From: an uncultured Alphaproteobacteria bacterium
Lineage (GTDB): Bacteria > Pseudomonadota > Alphaproteobacteria > Rhizobiales > Beijerinckiaceae
Direction of reading: 5' to 3'
DNA length: 13,038 nt
NCBI GenBank assembly: GCA_937903315.1
Contig: CALCZO010000102.1
Location: 1-13,038, forward strand
Position 1 is the stretch's first letter. Each line of letters begins with the position of its first letter. A model generated the notes under the pieces. It saw only the letters and a program-made list of their open reading frames with translations, searched no databases and was not told where the DNA came from. Below are positions 1-8,066 of the stretch, piece by piece. The translations under genes were made by a program, and so were the position numbers.

Positions 1-27
1 CATGGAGTCGTGATGCCTCAGCATCGC

Positions 28-3000
28 TCAATATTCGATTTCGGCCCCGATGCCGATCGAGGTCTTGCCGCCAATGGTCTGCTCGCCCTGCAATCTGATG
101 CGCCGGCCGAGATCGATATGCGTGGTCACGCCACTCTGGTCAGGCTGTGCACCGGCCTTGATGCCGAGGCGGATGTTGCGACTGATATAGCGCGATGCGC
201 CGACCGTCGGACCATCCTTGCCGACGTTCACATCCAGCGTATCGACGCCAAGGGCCTGACGCGTCTTGTCGAGAAAATCGGGACCGCCTCTGCCGGTGAG
301 GCGGGCAACGGCCTGAGCGAGCTGGACGGCCTGCAACGGCGACAGCGAACCGACAGCGCGCTCAAACATCAGTCGGGACAGAACTTCGTCCGGCGGCAGT
401 TGCGGTTCTGACGTCAGGGCAAAGGCCGGTGCATCGGCACGGCCGGTGACTGACACCTTGGCAGTAACCCCGCCCGCGGTTGTGGCAGCGACGAAGTCCA
501 GTTCGGGCAGAATGTCGCCGGCGAACGTCAGCCTGCCGCGGGAAAATTCCAGCCGCTGGGTCAGCATGTTGATGCGCCCGCGCCGCAGCTCGAAAGCGCC
601 ATTGGCGCGCGGGGCGAGCGGGCTGCCGGAGACCGAAATGTCGCCGCCAAGTTCCGCGTCGACGCCGCGACCACGGACGAAAATATGGCTCGGCGCGTGA
701 ATGTCGATGGCCATGCGCGTCGTCCCGGCAATGCCTGACTTGCGTTTGCGATCGCGGTCAGTCTCCAGGCTTGCCAGCCGCAACCGTTCACGCGTCGCCT
801 CGGGCGGCGACAGATGCCGGGCGTTGGCAAGAGGGGCGATATCGGCAGGCAATTTGTCAGGGATCGTCACGTCGAGCGAGATGACATCGATCCGGCCGGT
901 GACGCGCGGTCCCTGGGTAAGCGGACCGGTCACAGCCAGATCTAGCCCCGCCACGAGGTCGACAATGCCGTTGTCGACCAGTTTCGCCTTGGTGCCTGTT
1001 ACACGCAGGTCGGCCGGCATGCCCCGTGCCGGATCAGCCTGCACGGTCCCGGTGATGCTGATGGTGCCGCCGCCCTGGGTCGCGGCCGTCAGTCCTTCGA
1101 TCCTGAGGGCGGAGCCCGCCCCGACGATTCGGCCGCGCATGCCGGTCAGACGGATTCCCTGCACGAGATCGGAAAAGGTCCCGTTCGACAGGGTGGCCCC
1201 GCCCTCGATCAGCGGCTGGCCTGCCGTGCCGCGTACCGCGCCGTCGATGGATATCTTTCCGGTCACGCGCTGGACGCCGCCGGACAATTGCGCGTTGGCC
1301 AGCGCGGCGTCGGCGCTGCCCGTCACCTTGATGTCCAGTTTGCCTGCCGGACCAAACGGCAGGGCGCCTGCCGCCTTCAGGGCAAGGGAAGGGCCGCCCT
1401 TGATGTCGGCCTGCACGAGGGCGTGATCGCTGGCGAGTTGCCCGCTCGTGCGTACATCGAGGCGCGCCACACCGGTCCGCTGAAGGTCCTGATGCTGGAT
1501 GCCGGCAATGGTCGCCGTGAAAGCGCCGTTCGGCCGGGTCAGTTCACCGTTGAGCCGTGCCGTTGCGTCGAACGAGGCCAGTCGGACACCGGATGCCGAC
1601 AGGTTGCGGCCTCTGGTCTTGATGTCCGCCTGCTGCCGCCCGCCAGCCCCGCTGAGGGTTGCATCAAGCGTCAGCGCGCCGCGCAGCGGGACGCCGATCG
1701 ATCCGCCGAGATGGGAGAGATCGGGGATATTGGCGCGCACAGAGCCGGTCAGGATCCCCTTGGCCGCACTTGCAAGGCTGCCAGCGAGCTGCGCGCCCGC
1801 GAGCTTCAGGGTAAAGGACGGGATCTCAAGCGCGCCATCCGGCGCGGTGGCGAAACGCATCTCTCCCGTCAGCGGTCGTCCATCGAGCTTGCCGGCAAGT
1901 GTCGCCGTGCCGCTGGCGCGGCCATCCTGCCGGTCCAGCGCGCCGCGTGCCCCGATGTCGATACGGCGGGACTTCACCGTCAACGGGGCGAGACTGATGC
2001 GCTCGCCGCGCATCGATGCCGTCGCTGAGACCACGGCCTGTGCGCCGATCAGTGTCGCAAGGTGATGGTTGGCAAAGCCGAGGTTGCTGGCCGTCAACGT
2101 CAGGCTGGCATCCACCATCCGGTCGAGCGGCGTTCCGGAGACGTCGGCAATCACTCGGGCCGTGCCGCTGACCTTCTGGCCGAGATCCTTCGAAAAGGCA
2201 TCGAGGCGACTGATCTCTGTTTCAAGCCTGCCTTTGATCACGGGCGAGGACATTGGCCCCGTCACGTCAGCGGCCATCGTCAAGGTCCGCAGCGCTGCGA
2301 TGCGCGTATCGGACCGGTCGTTCCGCGGCAGCGCGCGCGCCTCAAGCCGCATGGCGAGGACATCGTCGGCACTGAGCGTTCCCTTGAGCGTCACTTCCGC
2401 TTGTGACGAGGCGAGGCTCAGACCATGCAGCGTCATGCCGCCAGCGTCGGCAAGATCGACCTGACCGCTGACGCGCGTCGTCCCGGCAAAGATCGTCGCA
2501 GCCAGCGGCGGCAACAGGCCTTCGAGATTGCCGGACAGGTCGAGATCGGCGCGCCGCCCCCGGTCGGCCTTGAGAATGCGGGCCGTGCCGCGAGCGCTGG
2601 CAACCGTTCCCGCCGCGAACGCGAGGTCCGCGTTCCAGCTGTCGAGCGGTCCTTGCCCCTTGAGATCAAGGACGACCGGCGGTCGGTCGGGGATGTCGAT
2701 CAGATGGCCAATCAGTCCGCCCGCAGCCTCGCGATGGCCCACGACAAGATCGAGCAGTTCGCCCTTCGGGACGAACTTGACGAGGATGCGGCTTTCGCCC
2801 TCGGCATCGAGCCGGCGCGCGGTCAGTTCCGCGTCCAACCCATCGGCAGGCTTGCCGAGACTGGCCCGGCCCGTGATGGAAAGACGCGCCCCGGCCCCGG
2901 CAACCTCGGCGGAAAGCACCAGTTCCTGGACGGTCAGGGCCTTGATCTCGAGCTTGACCGGCAGTTCAGGCACCAGCGGTTCGTCGGCCGACTGCGGTGC

Positions 3001-3351
3001 GTCGGAGGCCGCAGGGCGGCGCAACACCTCGATGCGGCCGATGTCCAGCCGGTCAACCTCCAGCCGGCGCAGCAGCAACGCCGCGCGACGCCAGATGATG
3101 CGGGTGCGGTCGATCCGCAGCCATGGCCCATCCCTGTCCGAGACCACGATATCGCGGATCATGGCATCGGACGTGAGCGCGCCGTCGATGGCACCGATGC
3201 GCACAAGGCCCTCGGGCGACGACAGGACGCGGGAGATGACCTTCGCCAGGATCGATTGCTGGTCCTCGGCTGGTTGGCTCTGGGCCAAGGCCTGCCGCCC
3301 GGATGCGGCGAACAGTATCAAGAGGCCGAGCGCGAGGACGGCGCGGCGCAT
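28..3351 (-). CDS. tamB: Translocation and assembly module protein TamB (DUF490 family)
   Basis: The product has 1107 residues. TamB proteins are long beta-helical proteins anchored in the inner membrane that span the periplasm and work with TamA in outer-membrane protein insertion and, in several species, phospholipid transport. Residues 1-24 form a basic then hydrophobic signal or anchor segment ending in an ALA motif. A long stretch of repeated beta-strand-like segments rich in G, A, L, T and D follows, and the last ~330 residues look like the conserved TamB/DUF490 region (a segment with FVRGRG, LTFAGDILPELDF and LPPDEVLSRLMF), ending in aromatic Tyr. E. coli TamB is about 1260 residues, so this copy is somewhat shorter but looks intact. 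The ATG shares one base with the tamA stop (TGATG), indicating translational coupling. The adjacent tamA makes the assignment firm. Confidence 0.93.
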   Translation of the reverse strand: MRRAVLALGLLILFAASGRQALAQSQPAEDQQSILAKVISRVLSSPEGLVRIGAIDGALTSDAMIRDIVVSDRDGPWLRIDRTRIIWRRAALLLRRLEVDRLDIGRIEVLRRPAASDAPQSADEPLVPELPVKLEIKALTVQELVLSAEVAGAGARLSITGRASLGKPADGLDAELTARRLDAEGESRILVKFVPKGELLDLVVGHREAAGGLIGHLIDIPDRPPVVLDLKGQGPLDSWNADLAFAAGTVASARGTARILKADRGRRADLDLSGNLEGLLPPLAATIFAGTTRVSGQVDLADAGGMTLHGLSLASSQAEVTLKGTLSADDVLAMRLEARALPRNDRSDTRIAALRTLTMAADVTGPMSSPVIKGRLETEISRLDAFSKDLGQKVSGTARVIADVSGTPLDRMVDASLTLTASNLGFANHHLATLIGAQAVVSATASMRGERISLAPLTVKSRRIDIGARGALDRQDGRASGTATLAGKLDGRPLTGEMRFATAPDGALEIPSFTLKLAGAQLAGSLASAAKGILTGSVRANIPDLSHLGGSIGVPLRGALTLDATLSGAGGRQQADIKTRGRNLSASGVRLASFDATARLNGELTRPNGAFTATIAGIQHQDLQRTGVARLDVRTSGQLASDHALVQADIKGGPSLALKAAGALPFGPAGKLDIKVTGSADAALANAQLSGGVQRVTGKISIDGAVRGTAGQPLIEGGATLSNGTFSDLVQGIRLTGMRGRIVGAGSALRIEGLTAATQGGGTISITGTVQADPARGMPADLRVTGTKAKLVDNGIVDLVAGLDLAVTGPLTQGPRVTGRIDVISLDVTIPDKLPADIAPLANARHLSPPEATRERLRLASLETDRDRKRKSGIAGTTRMAIDIHAPSHIFVRGRGVDAELGGDISVSGSPLAPRANGAFELRRGRINMLTQRLEFSRGRLTFAGDILPELDFVAATTAGGVTAKVSVTGRADAPAFALTSEPQLPPDEVLSRLMFERAVGSLSPLQAVQLAQAVARLTGRGGPDFLDKTRQALGVDTLDVNVGKDGPTVGASRYISRNIRLGIKAGAQPDQSGVTTHIDLGRRIRLQGEQTIGGKTSIGIGAEIEY

Positions 3352-5309
3352 CAGAAGGCCTGTCCGAGACTGATATAGAAGGCGACCGGCTTTTCCTTGC
3401 GCTGCCGGTTGAGCGGCGTCGCGACATCGATCCGGATGGGGCCGATCGCGGTATGGTAGCGCAGGCCGATGCCGGCCCCGAAGCGGATGGTTTCGTCAAA
3501 ATCGGGCATCGATGAGGCGAACGCCGCGCCGGCATCGACGAACGGCACGATGCCGATCGTCTCGGTGACGCGGAAGCGGGCCTCCACGGACGCTTCGAAG
3601 AGGCTGCGCCCGCCGATCAGCCGCCCGCCCGGGTCGCGCGGCCCGATCGAGCGATAGTCATAGCCCCGAATCGACCCGCCCCCGCCGGCAAAGAAGCGCC
3701 AGTTGGCCGGGATTTCGTGAACCGCTCCGCCTGCTGCCGAGCCCAGCGCAATCCGGCCAGCCAGCACGATCCTGGCCTGCTCATCGATGGCATGATAGGC
3801 CGATGCCTGCAGGCGCGAGACGACAAGCCAGCGTCCGATGTCGCCCGCGCCATAGGCAGGCATGACCGATCCCGACACGCGAAATCCACCGGTCGGGTCA
3901 AGTTCGCTGTCGGTGGTGTCCCAGTTTCCTGAGAGCGGCAGGCCGATCATGCGGTAGTTGAGCCGGCCGAGACTGTCCTGCGTCTTGCCGATTTCCCCCA
4001 GCAGCCCGGCCTGCAGCCAGGTCTTTTCGGCGAGCCTGTAGCGAAAGCCGGTCGTGATGTTGGCCAGGCGGCTGATGTAGGCCTCGGTCGAGGTGCGCGC
4101 CACCGAAGCGTCGGCCAGAAGGTCGAGGCGTGTGCCGCCAAGTGCCGGCTTGAGGAAACTGGCCTCCAGCCGACCGCCGAGATTGTTGATGCCCGCGCCG
4201 TTCCTGCCCGTCTGCGTGAAGCTCTGCGGCAGATAGAACAGATCGCCGGCAAGGCGAAGCCGCTCGGCGCCGCCGAACATGTTGCGGTCCGCCCAATAGA
4301 GACTGAGACCCGGCCCGTCCGAGGTGGCATAGCGCGCCGAGCCGCCCAGTACATTGCGCGGCCGCTCGGTGATCTGGACGTTGACCGGCACACTGCCATC
4401 GGCGGCGAGTGTGTCGGCCGGCTGGACACGGACGGACCCCACCGCCTCGATGCGGGCGACCGACCGGCGGATGTCGCTCATCCGCTCGGGCGAGAACATC
4501 ACGTCGTGGTCGGTGTAGATGAACGACCGGATGACGCGTGTCTCGACCCCCTCCGCGCCGCTGATCACCGGCGCACCGATGCGGGCACGGGGGCCGGGCT
4601 TGACCAGCAGCGTCACCGCCACCGTCCGCGCCCGGTGATCGATGACCGGTTCCGGATCCTCGATCGTGGCATAGGGATGCCCGTTCTGGCGGTAGTGGTG
4701 CGTGATCCGGCCAGCGGCAGCCATCAACGTTGAGGAGACGGCGGGTGCGCCCGCAACATCGGCGTAAAGGCCGGGCGGCACATCCGTCGTTTCATCAAAG
4801 GTTGCGGCGCGCCTGATGCTGACACGGACGGGCATGAACGTGTACCGCGGCCCGGCCTCGATCATGATCGTGACCGGGACAAGCGATGCAGCCCGTGCCC
4901 GCTCGGCCGCTTCGGCTGCGGTCAAGTGGTGGCTCTGGCCGAGCACGAGGCGTTCGCCGGCCACCGAGATGGCGACCCGCGCGGCGTAATATCCCTGACC
5001 CCAGAGGGCATCCGTGAGGCGCGACAGATCAGCTTCCGCACGGCGAGCCAGATCGAGGCCATCAAGCGGGGGCTCGTGCGCGAGGCGCTGGAGGACCGAC
5101 GCCTCGGCCACCGCTGCGGTCAGCGCATCATCGGCACCGGTGATGCTGAGCGTATAGGGAAGCGTCGTGTCCGAAGGCGCCGGCGGCCGGGCCTTGCCCG
5201 CACCGAACGGATCGAAAAGATCAAACGCAACGACAGGCGCTGCCGGCTGCGCCAGAACGGCGGCAGCCAGCAGGATCATGGATCGGACCGATGTCGTCAC
5301 GGATGCCAT
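3351..5309 (-). CDS. tamA: Outer-membrane translocation and assembly module protein TamA (BamA/Omp85 family)
   Basis: The product has 652 residues and is an Omp85-superfamily outer-membrane barrel, the partner of TamB. Residues 1-28 are a signal peptide with a hydrophobic core MILLAAAVLA and a VVA cleavage region. Three POTRA domains are expected at roughly 50-325, and the 16-strand barrel from about 330 to the end. The barrel holds the Omp85 lid-loop motif IRGY at 547-550, inside FFAGGGGSIRGYDYRSIGP, and ends in a terminal Phe (FYISLGQAF), a typical beta-signal. E. coli TamA is 577 residues; the extra length lies mostly in the N-terminal and linker parts. The ATG at 5309 follows a GAAGGAG at 5324-5330 with a rather long gap of about 14 bases; M11 is a possible alternative start but has no clear Shine-Dalgarno sequence. 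It overlaps tamB by one base. Confidence 0.94.
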   Translation of the reverse strand: MASVTTSVRSMILLAAAVLAQPAAPVVAFDLFDPFGAGKARPPAPSDTTLPYTLSITGADDALTAAVAEASVLQRLAHEPPLDGLDLARRAEADLSRLTDALWGQGYYAARVAISVAGERLVLGQSHHLTAAEAAERARAASLVPVTIMIEAGPRYTFMPVRVSIRRAATFDETTDVPPGLYADVAGAPAVSSTLMAAAGRITHHYRQNGHPYATIEDPEPVIDHRARTVAVTLLVKPGPRARIGAPVISGAEGVETRVIRSFIYTDHDVMFSPERMSDIRRSVARIEAVGSVRVQPADTLAADGSVPVNVQITERPRNVLGGSARYATSDGPGLSLYWADRNMFGGAERLRLAGDLFYLPQSFTQTGRNGAGINNLGGRLEASFLKPALGGTRLDLLADASVARTSTEAYISRLANITTGFRYRLAEKTWLQAGLLGEIGKTQDSLGRLNYRMIGLPLSGNWDTTDSELDPTGGFRVSGSVMPAYGAGDIGRWLVVSRLQASAYHAIDEQARIVLAGRIALGSAAGGAVHEIPANWRFFAGGGGSIRGYDYRSIGPRDPGGRLIGGRSLFEASVEARFRVTETIGIVPFVDAGAAFASSMPDFDETIRFGAGIGLRYHTAIGPIRIDVATPLNRQRKEKPVAFYISLGQAF

Positions 5310-5465
5310 GGAGGGGGGCCAAGCTCCTTCAGCGCGATTGCCAAACCCGGGTCATGCCGGGGCTCTGGTGACGCTCTGGCCAGCCCCTCGAAGTGTTAAC
5401 GGAACGCTAACATCTTGCCGCCACAGCGGCAACCGCAACGACCGGTCTTGCTTACCGGTGCCGCA
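5310..5465. other. Intergenic region upstream of tamA with clustered dyads
   Basis: This 156-bp gap separates the end of the b561 gene from the tamA start, both on the minus strand. It should hold the terminator of the transport operon and the tamA promoter and leader. It contains three neighbouring inverted repeats at 5395-5459, a bulged GGGGCT/AGCCCC dyad at 5359-5387, and two direct copies of GCTCTGG 11 bp apart (5362-5368 and 5373-5379). I see no convincing -35/-10 pair and no open reading frame that looks like a gene. Confidence 0.6.
5415..5459 (-). terminator. Candidate terminator of the transport operon (two hairpins)
   Basis: Two stem-loops lie just downstream of the b561 stop at 5466. 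The first met by RNA polymerase is ACCGGT/ACCGGT (5441-5446 and 5454-5459) with a 7-base loop. The second is a perfect 7-bp stem TTGCCGC/GCGGCAA (5415-5421 and 5426-5432) with a 4-base loop. No U-tract follows either on the minus strand, so a classical intrinsic terminator is not proven. They may instead protect the mRNA 3' end or assist factor-dependent termination. Confidence 0.4.
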
Positions 5466-6185
5466 TCACGGCAGGGTTGTGGGCGGTACGCGGCGGATGC
5501 CGAACCCGACCGGCCGCCGCCGGTTGCCGGGATGGAGCGTATCGCTGCCCCAATGGGCCTGATAGGTGTCGAACGCCATGCCGCGCCGCTGCATGATGAC
5601 GAAGCTGATCGTGCAAAGCGCCCACCAGAGACCAAGCACAATCCACATCCAGCGTGGGCCATTGGCCTGCCAGAGGCCGGTCAGGATTGCCGACATCGCA
5701 ACGAACGCTGCCGCATAGCCGCCGAACTTGTGGAGGTACTCGAAGGCGATACGACGGGGCGTCATGTCGTAGTGGTCGCCGCGCCATGATCCGTCCGGTG
5801 CCGGTGCCGTCGGGCCGCCCTTGCTGCCGCGCAGCCAGGCAGCGGCGAATTGCAGTGCGGCCAGTCCCACCAGCGTCCAGCCGATCAACCGGTGCGTCGT
5901 GCCGGCTGCAGATCGTCCGTCCAGCGTCAGGACGAGCGTGAGGCCGGCTACCGTCATCAGGCCCGCGAGGTACTGGAACAGCCGATGCAGATGCCACCAT
6001 CCGGGATGATCGAGCCGCTCGGGCCAGGCCTGCCCCGGCCACAGCTTGAGGAAGCGGGCGACGAGGATGCCGCACGGGACGAGGATGCCCCACGCCGCCA
6101 CCATCAGCCGTGCATGCCAGGCCAGTGCCTCGGGAATCACATGGACGCGAGCCGGATCGATCGGGGCCAGTAGCCAGTCCAGCAC
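5466..6185 (-). CDS. Cytochrome b561-type integral membrane protein
   Basis: The product has 239 residues and about five membrane segments (roughly 26-45, 66-88, 99-118, 153-172, 178-197). Four histidines sit in or at the ends of these helices: H24 (AWHARLM), H67 (WWHLHRLFQ), H98 (THRLIGW) and H152 (YLHKFGGY). This is the pattern expected for the cytochrome b561/ferric reductase transmembrane family, whose members bind two b hemes and move electrons across the membrane. The electron donor and acceptor are unknown. I chose the GTG start at 6185 because AAGGGG lies six bases upstream and the N-terminus MLDWLLAPIDP looks like that of related rhizobial proteins as I recall them. The gene starts three bases after the permease TAG in the same frame, so it is very probably co-transcribed and translationally coupled. 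A non-heme membrane protein of similar fold is possible. Confidence 0.72.
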   Translation of the reverse strand: MLDWLLAPIDPARVHVIPEALAWHARLMVAAWGILVPCGILVARFLKLWPGQAWPERLDHPGWWHLHRLFQYLAGLMTVAGLTLVLTLDGRSAAGTTHRLIGWTLVGLAALQFAAAWLRGSKGGPTAPAPDGSWRGDHYDMTPRRIAFEYLHKFGGYAAAFVAMSAILTGLWQANGPRWMWIVLGLWWALCTISFVIMQRRGMAFDTYQAHWGSDTLHPGNRRRPVGFGIRRVPPTTLP

Positions 6186-6197
6186 ACCCTACCCCTT
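6186..6197 (-). promoter_or_regulatory. Ribosome binding site of the b561 gene, overlapping the permease 3' end
   Basis: On the minus strand AAGGGG (6197-6192) is followed by TAGGGT and then GTG at 6185. The Shine-Dalgarno sequence is formed by the last permease codons (Lys, Gly), and the permease stop lies between it and the GTG. This supports the GTG start and suggests re-initiation by ribosomes finishing the permease. Confidence 0.6.
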
Positions 6198-7076
6198 GAC
6201 CGCACCGGCTGTCATTCCGGTGATGATCTGGCGCGAGGCCAGCAATGTGAACAGGATCGGCGGGATGGCCAGCAACATGCCCGTCGCCATGATCACGCCC
6301 CAGTCGATGTTGTATTCGGTCAACGAGTTGACGATTGTCACCGGCACCGTGCGGGTCTTGCGGTCCGCCAGCGCATTGGCCAGCAGGAACTCGTTCCAGG
6401 CGATGCGGAAGGTGAAGATCGCGGCGGCCGCCAGCCCCGGCCGGATCAGCGGCAGGACAATCAGGAAGAAGGTGCGGAACGGTCCGGCCCCGTCCATGCG
6501 GGCAGCTTCTTCAAGCTGGATCGGCACCTGGACGATGAAACTCTGCAGGATCCAGATCACGAACGGCAGGTTCATCGCGACATAGATCAGGATAATGCCC
6601 CAGTGCGTGCCGGCCGCGCATTGGTCGCCGATGCAGAACTGAAACGTCCAGATGCCGAACACCGGAACCAGCAGGACCGCCGGCGGCACCATCCGCAGCA
6701 TCAGCGTTGCCAGCGTCAGCCCGTCGCGCCCGACAAAGCGGAAGCGGACGATGGCATAGGCCGCCATGCAGCCGATCACGAGGGTGATGACGGTGGCGAT
6801 GGTGGCGATGAACAGCGAATTGCCCAGAGCGCGCGCGAAGGTCGGGTCGCAACTGTCGATGCCCTTCGGCTCGTACCACAGGACGTCGCACAGCACCTGT
6901 TCGTAGTTGCGCAGCGTCGGCACGAAAATGAGGCTCGAGGTGTCGCTCATGATCTCGACGTTGAGCCGCAGCGAGGTGACCAGCATCAGCACGATCGGGC
7001 CGACGGACATGACGACCAGCAGCACCAGGAGCGCGTAGAAGCCCGGATGCTGGGCCGGGGTGCGGGAATCGTTCAT
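6189..7076 (-). CDS. CUT1 sugar ABC transporter permease (MalG type)
   Basis: The product has 295 residues and is the second membrane subunit of a carbohydrate uptake (CUT1) ABC importer. It has six membrane helices in the MalG arrangement. The cytoplasmic EAA loop, which docks on the ATPase, is at about 189-215 (EEAARMDGAGPFRTFF with a following RPG). The ATG at 7076 overlaps the preceding permease stop as ATGA, with GGAGG at 7087-7091 upstream; a longer reading frame to 7130 would begin inside the previous gene and adds a low-complexity Gly/Ala stretch, so I rejected it. Cysteines C63/C76 and C148/C153 fall in what should be the first and second periplasmic loops and may form disulfides. 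The gene ends in TAG directly before the b561 gene. The substrate is not shown by the sequence. Confidence 0.92.
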   Translation of the reverse strand: MNDSRTPAQHPGFYALLVLLVVMSVGPIVLMLVTSLRLNVEIMSDTSSLIFVPTLRNYEQVLCDVLWYEPKGIDSCDPTFARALGNSLFIATIATVITLVIGCMAAYAIVRFRFVGRDGLTLATLMLRMVPPAVLLVPVFGIWTFQFCIGDQCAAGTHWGIILIYVAMNLPFVIWILQSFIVQVPIQLEEAARMDGAGPFRTFFLIVLPLIRPGLAAAAIFTFRIAWNEFLLANALADRKTRTVPVTIVNSLTEYNIDWGVIMATGMLLAIPPILFTLLASRQIITGMTAGAVKG

Positions 7077-7993
7077 GCCGCGTCTGCCTCCGCCGCCTTG
7101 CGCAGCCGCGCCGCGCGGGTTTCCATCCATTTCGAATAGGCGAACATTGCTGCCGTCAACACCATCAGTCCCAGCAGCAGCAGGTTGGACATGGCCGCCG
7201 CCTTGCCCAGTTCGCGGAACTCACTGGCCGTCCGGGCAATCCGCAGCGACAGGATTTCGGTCGACAGGCCCGGCCCGCCATTGGTCAGCACCAGCACCAC
7301 CTCAAGCACCTTGAACGCATCGATCAGCCTGAGCAGGCAGGTGACGATCAGCACAGGCAGCATCAGCGGCAGTTTGATGTGCCAGATCTGCTGCCAGCCG
7401 GTGGCGCCGTCGATCCGTGCCGCCTCCATCACCGATTTGGGCAGCGATTGCAGCGCGGCCAGCGCGAGGATGAAGATGAAAGGCGTCCATTGCCAGATGT
7501 CGGCGATGACGATCGAGACCAGCGCCCAGCCTGAGTCGGACAGCCATGGCACCGTTTCCATCCCCAGTGCGGAGAGCGACCGGTTCAGCGGTCCGACGGT
7601 CGGATGGTAAAGGTAGCGCCACATCAGGCCGACGACGATCGGGGCGATCATCATCGGCAGGATGAACAGGGTGCGCAGCAGCGTCATGCCGCGCAACTGC
7701 CTGTCGAGCAGCAGGGCAAGGCCGACACCGAGGATCATCTCGATGCTCACCACCGCAGCGGCGAACTTCAGCGTCACAAACAGCGATTCGCGAAAGCTCG
7801 GGTCGTTGATCAGGAACAGGTAGTTGCGCAGGCCGACCCATTCGGCCTGGCCGATATGCTGGCTCGGATTCCAGTTGAGAAAACTGGCGTAGACCATGTA
7901 GCCGACGGGATAGAGCAGCGCGAGGCCCAGCACTGTCAGGCTCGGGGCCAGAAACAGGTAGGGCGTCAGGCGGCTGGTGTTGGCAATCGTCAT
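7073..7993 (-). CDS. CUT1 sugar ABC transporter permease (MalF/UgpA type)
   Basis: The product has 306 residues and is the first membrane subunit of the importer. It has six predicted helices, starting at about 13-35. It carries the family motif WVGLRNY at 52-58 in the first periplasmic loop, the EAA loop at about 189-213 (MEAARIDGATGWQQIW), and TNGGPGLSTE at 237-246, all typical of MalF/UgpA-like subunits without the large MalF insert. The ATG at 7993 has a modest GGGA Shine-Dalgarno sequence. The stop overlaps the next permease start by four bases (ATGA). A 73-bp gap with a hairpin separates it from the binding-protein gene upstream. Confidence 0.93.
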   Translation of the reverse strand: MTIANTSRLTPYLFLAPSLTVLGLALLYPVGYMVYASFLNWNPSQHIGQAEWVGLRNYLFLINDPSFRESLFVTLKFAAAVVSIEMILGVGLALLLDRQLRGMTLLRTLFILPMMIAPIVVGLMWRYLYHPTVGPLNRSLSALGMETVPWLSDSGWALVSIVIADIWQWTPFIFILALAALQSLPKSVMEAARIDGATGWQQIWHIKLPLMLPVLIVTCLLRLIDAFKVLEVVLVLTNGGPGLSTEILSLRIARTASEFRELGKAAAMSNLLLLGLMVLTAAMFAYSKWMETRAARLRKAAEADAA

Positions 7994-8033
7994 GGCCTGT
8001 CCCGGGCGCTGGCGTTGGCCTTGCGGCAGGTGA

Positions 8034-8058
8034 GGCGGGCGTGCCGGAGCCGCCCGCC
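8034..8058 (-). repeat. Hairpin between binding-protein and permease genes
   Basis: A perfect 8-bp inverted repeat, GGCGGGCG (8034-8041) and CGCCCGCC (8051-8058), flanks a 9-base loop that can pair a little further. It starts nine bases after the binding-protein stop. In many ABC operons a stem-loop here protects the upstream mRNA and lowers permease expression. No U-run follows, so partial termination is less likely than mRNA stabilisation. Confidence 0.55.
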
Positions 8059-8066
8059 CATGGTCC

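Noticed and set aside
1..27. A gene or start left of tamB
   Set aside because: Only 27 bases are present; nothing can be supported.
10..2464. Several plus-strand frames (for example at 10-411, 701-1426 and 1288-2028) over tamB
   Set aside because: They lie opposite the strong tamB reading frame and show no family motifs.
2425..3378. A 317-codon plus-strand frame over the 5' part of tamB
   Set aside because: It is a mirror of tamB codon bias, with arginine-rich low-complexity content and no domain or convincing context.
5395..5411. A second LacI-type operator upstream of tamA
   Set aside because: The GTTA and TAAC arms are 9 bp apart rather than 4 and the dyad is imperfect, so it does not match the 10581-10598 site.
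7077..7130. Upstream extension of the second permease by 18 residues
   Set aside because: It would overlap the first permease by 58 bases and add a Gly/Ala/Arg stretch. The ATGA overlap at 7073-7076 with a nearby GGAGG is the better start.
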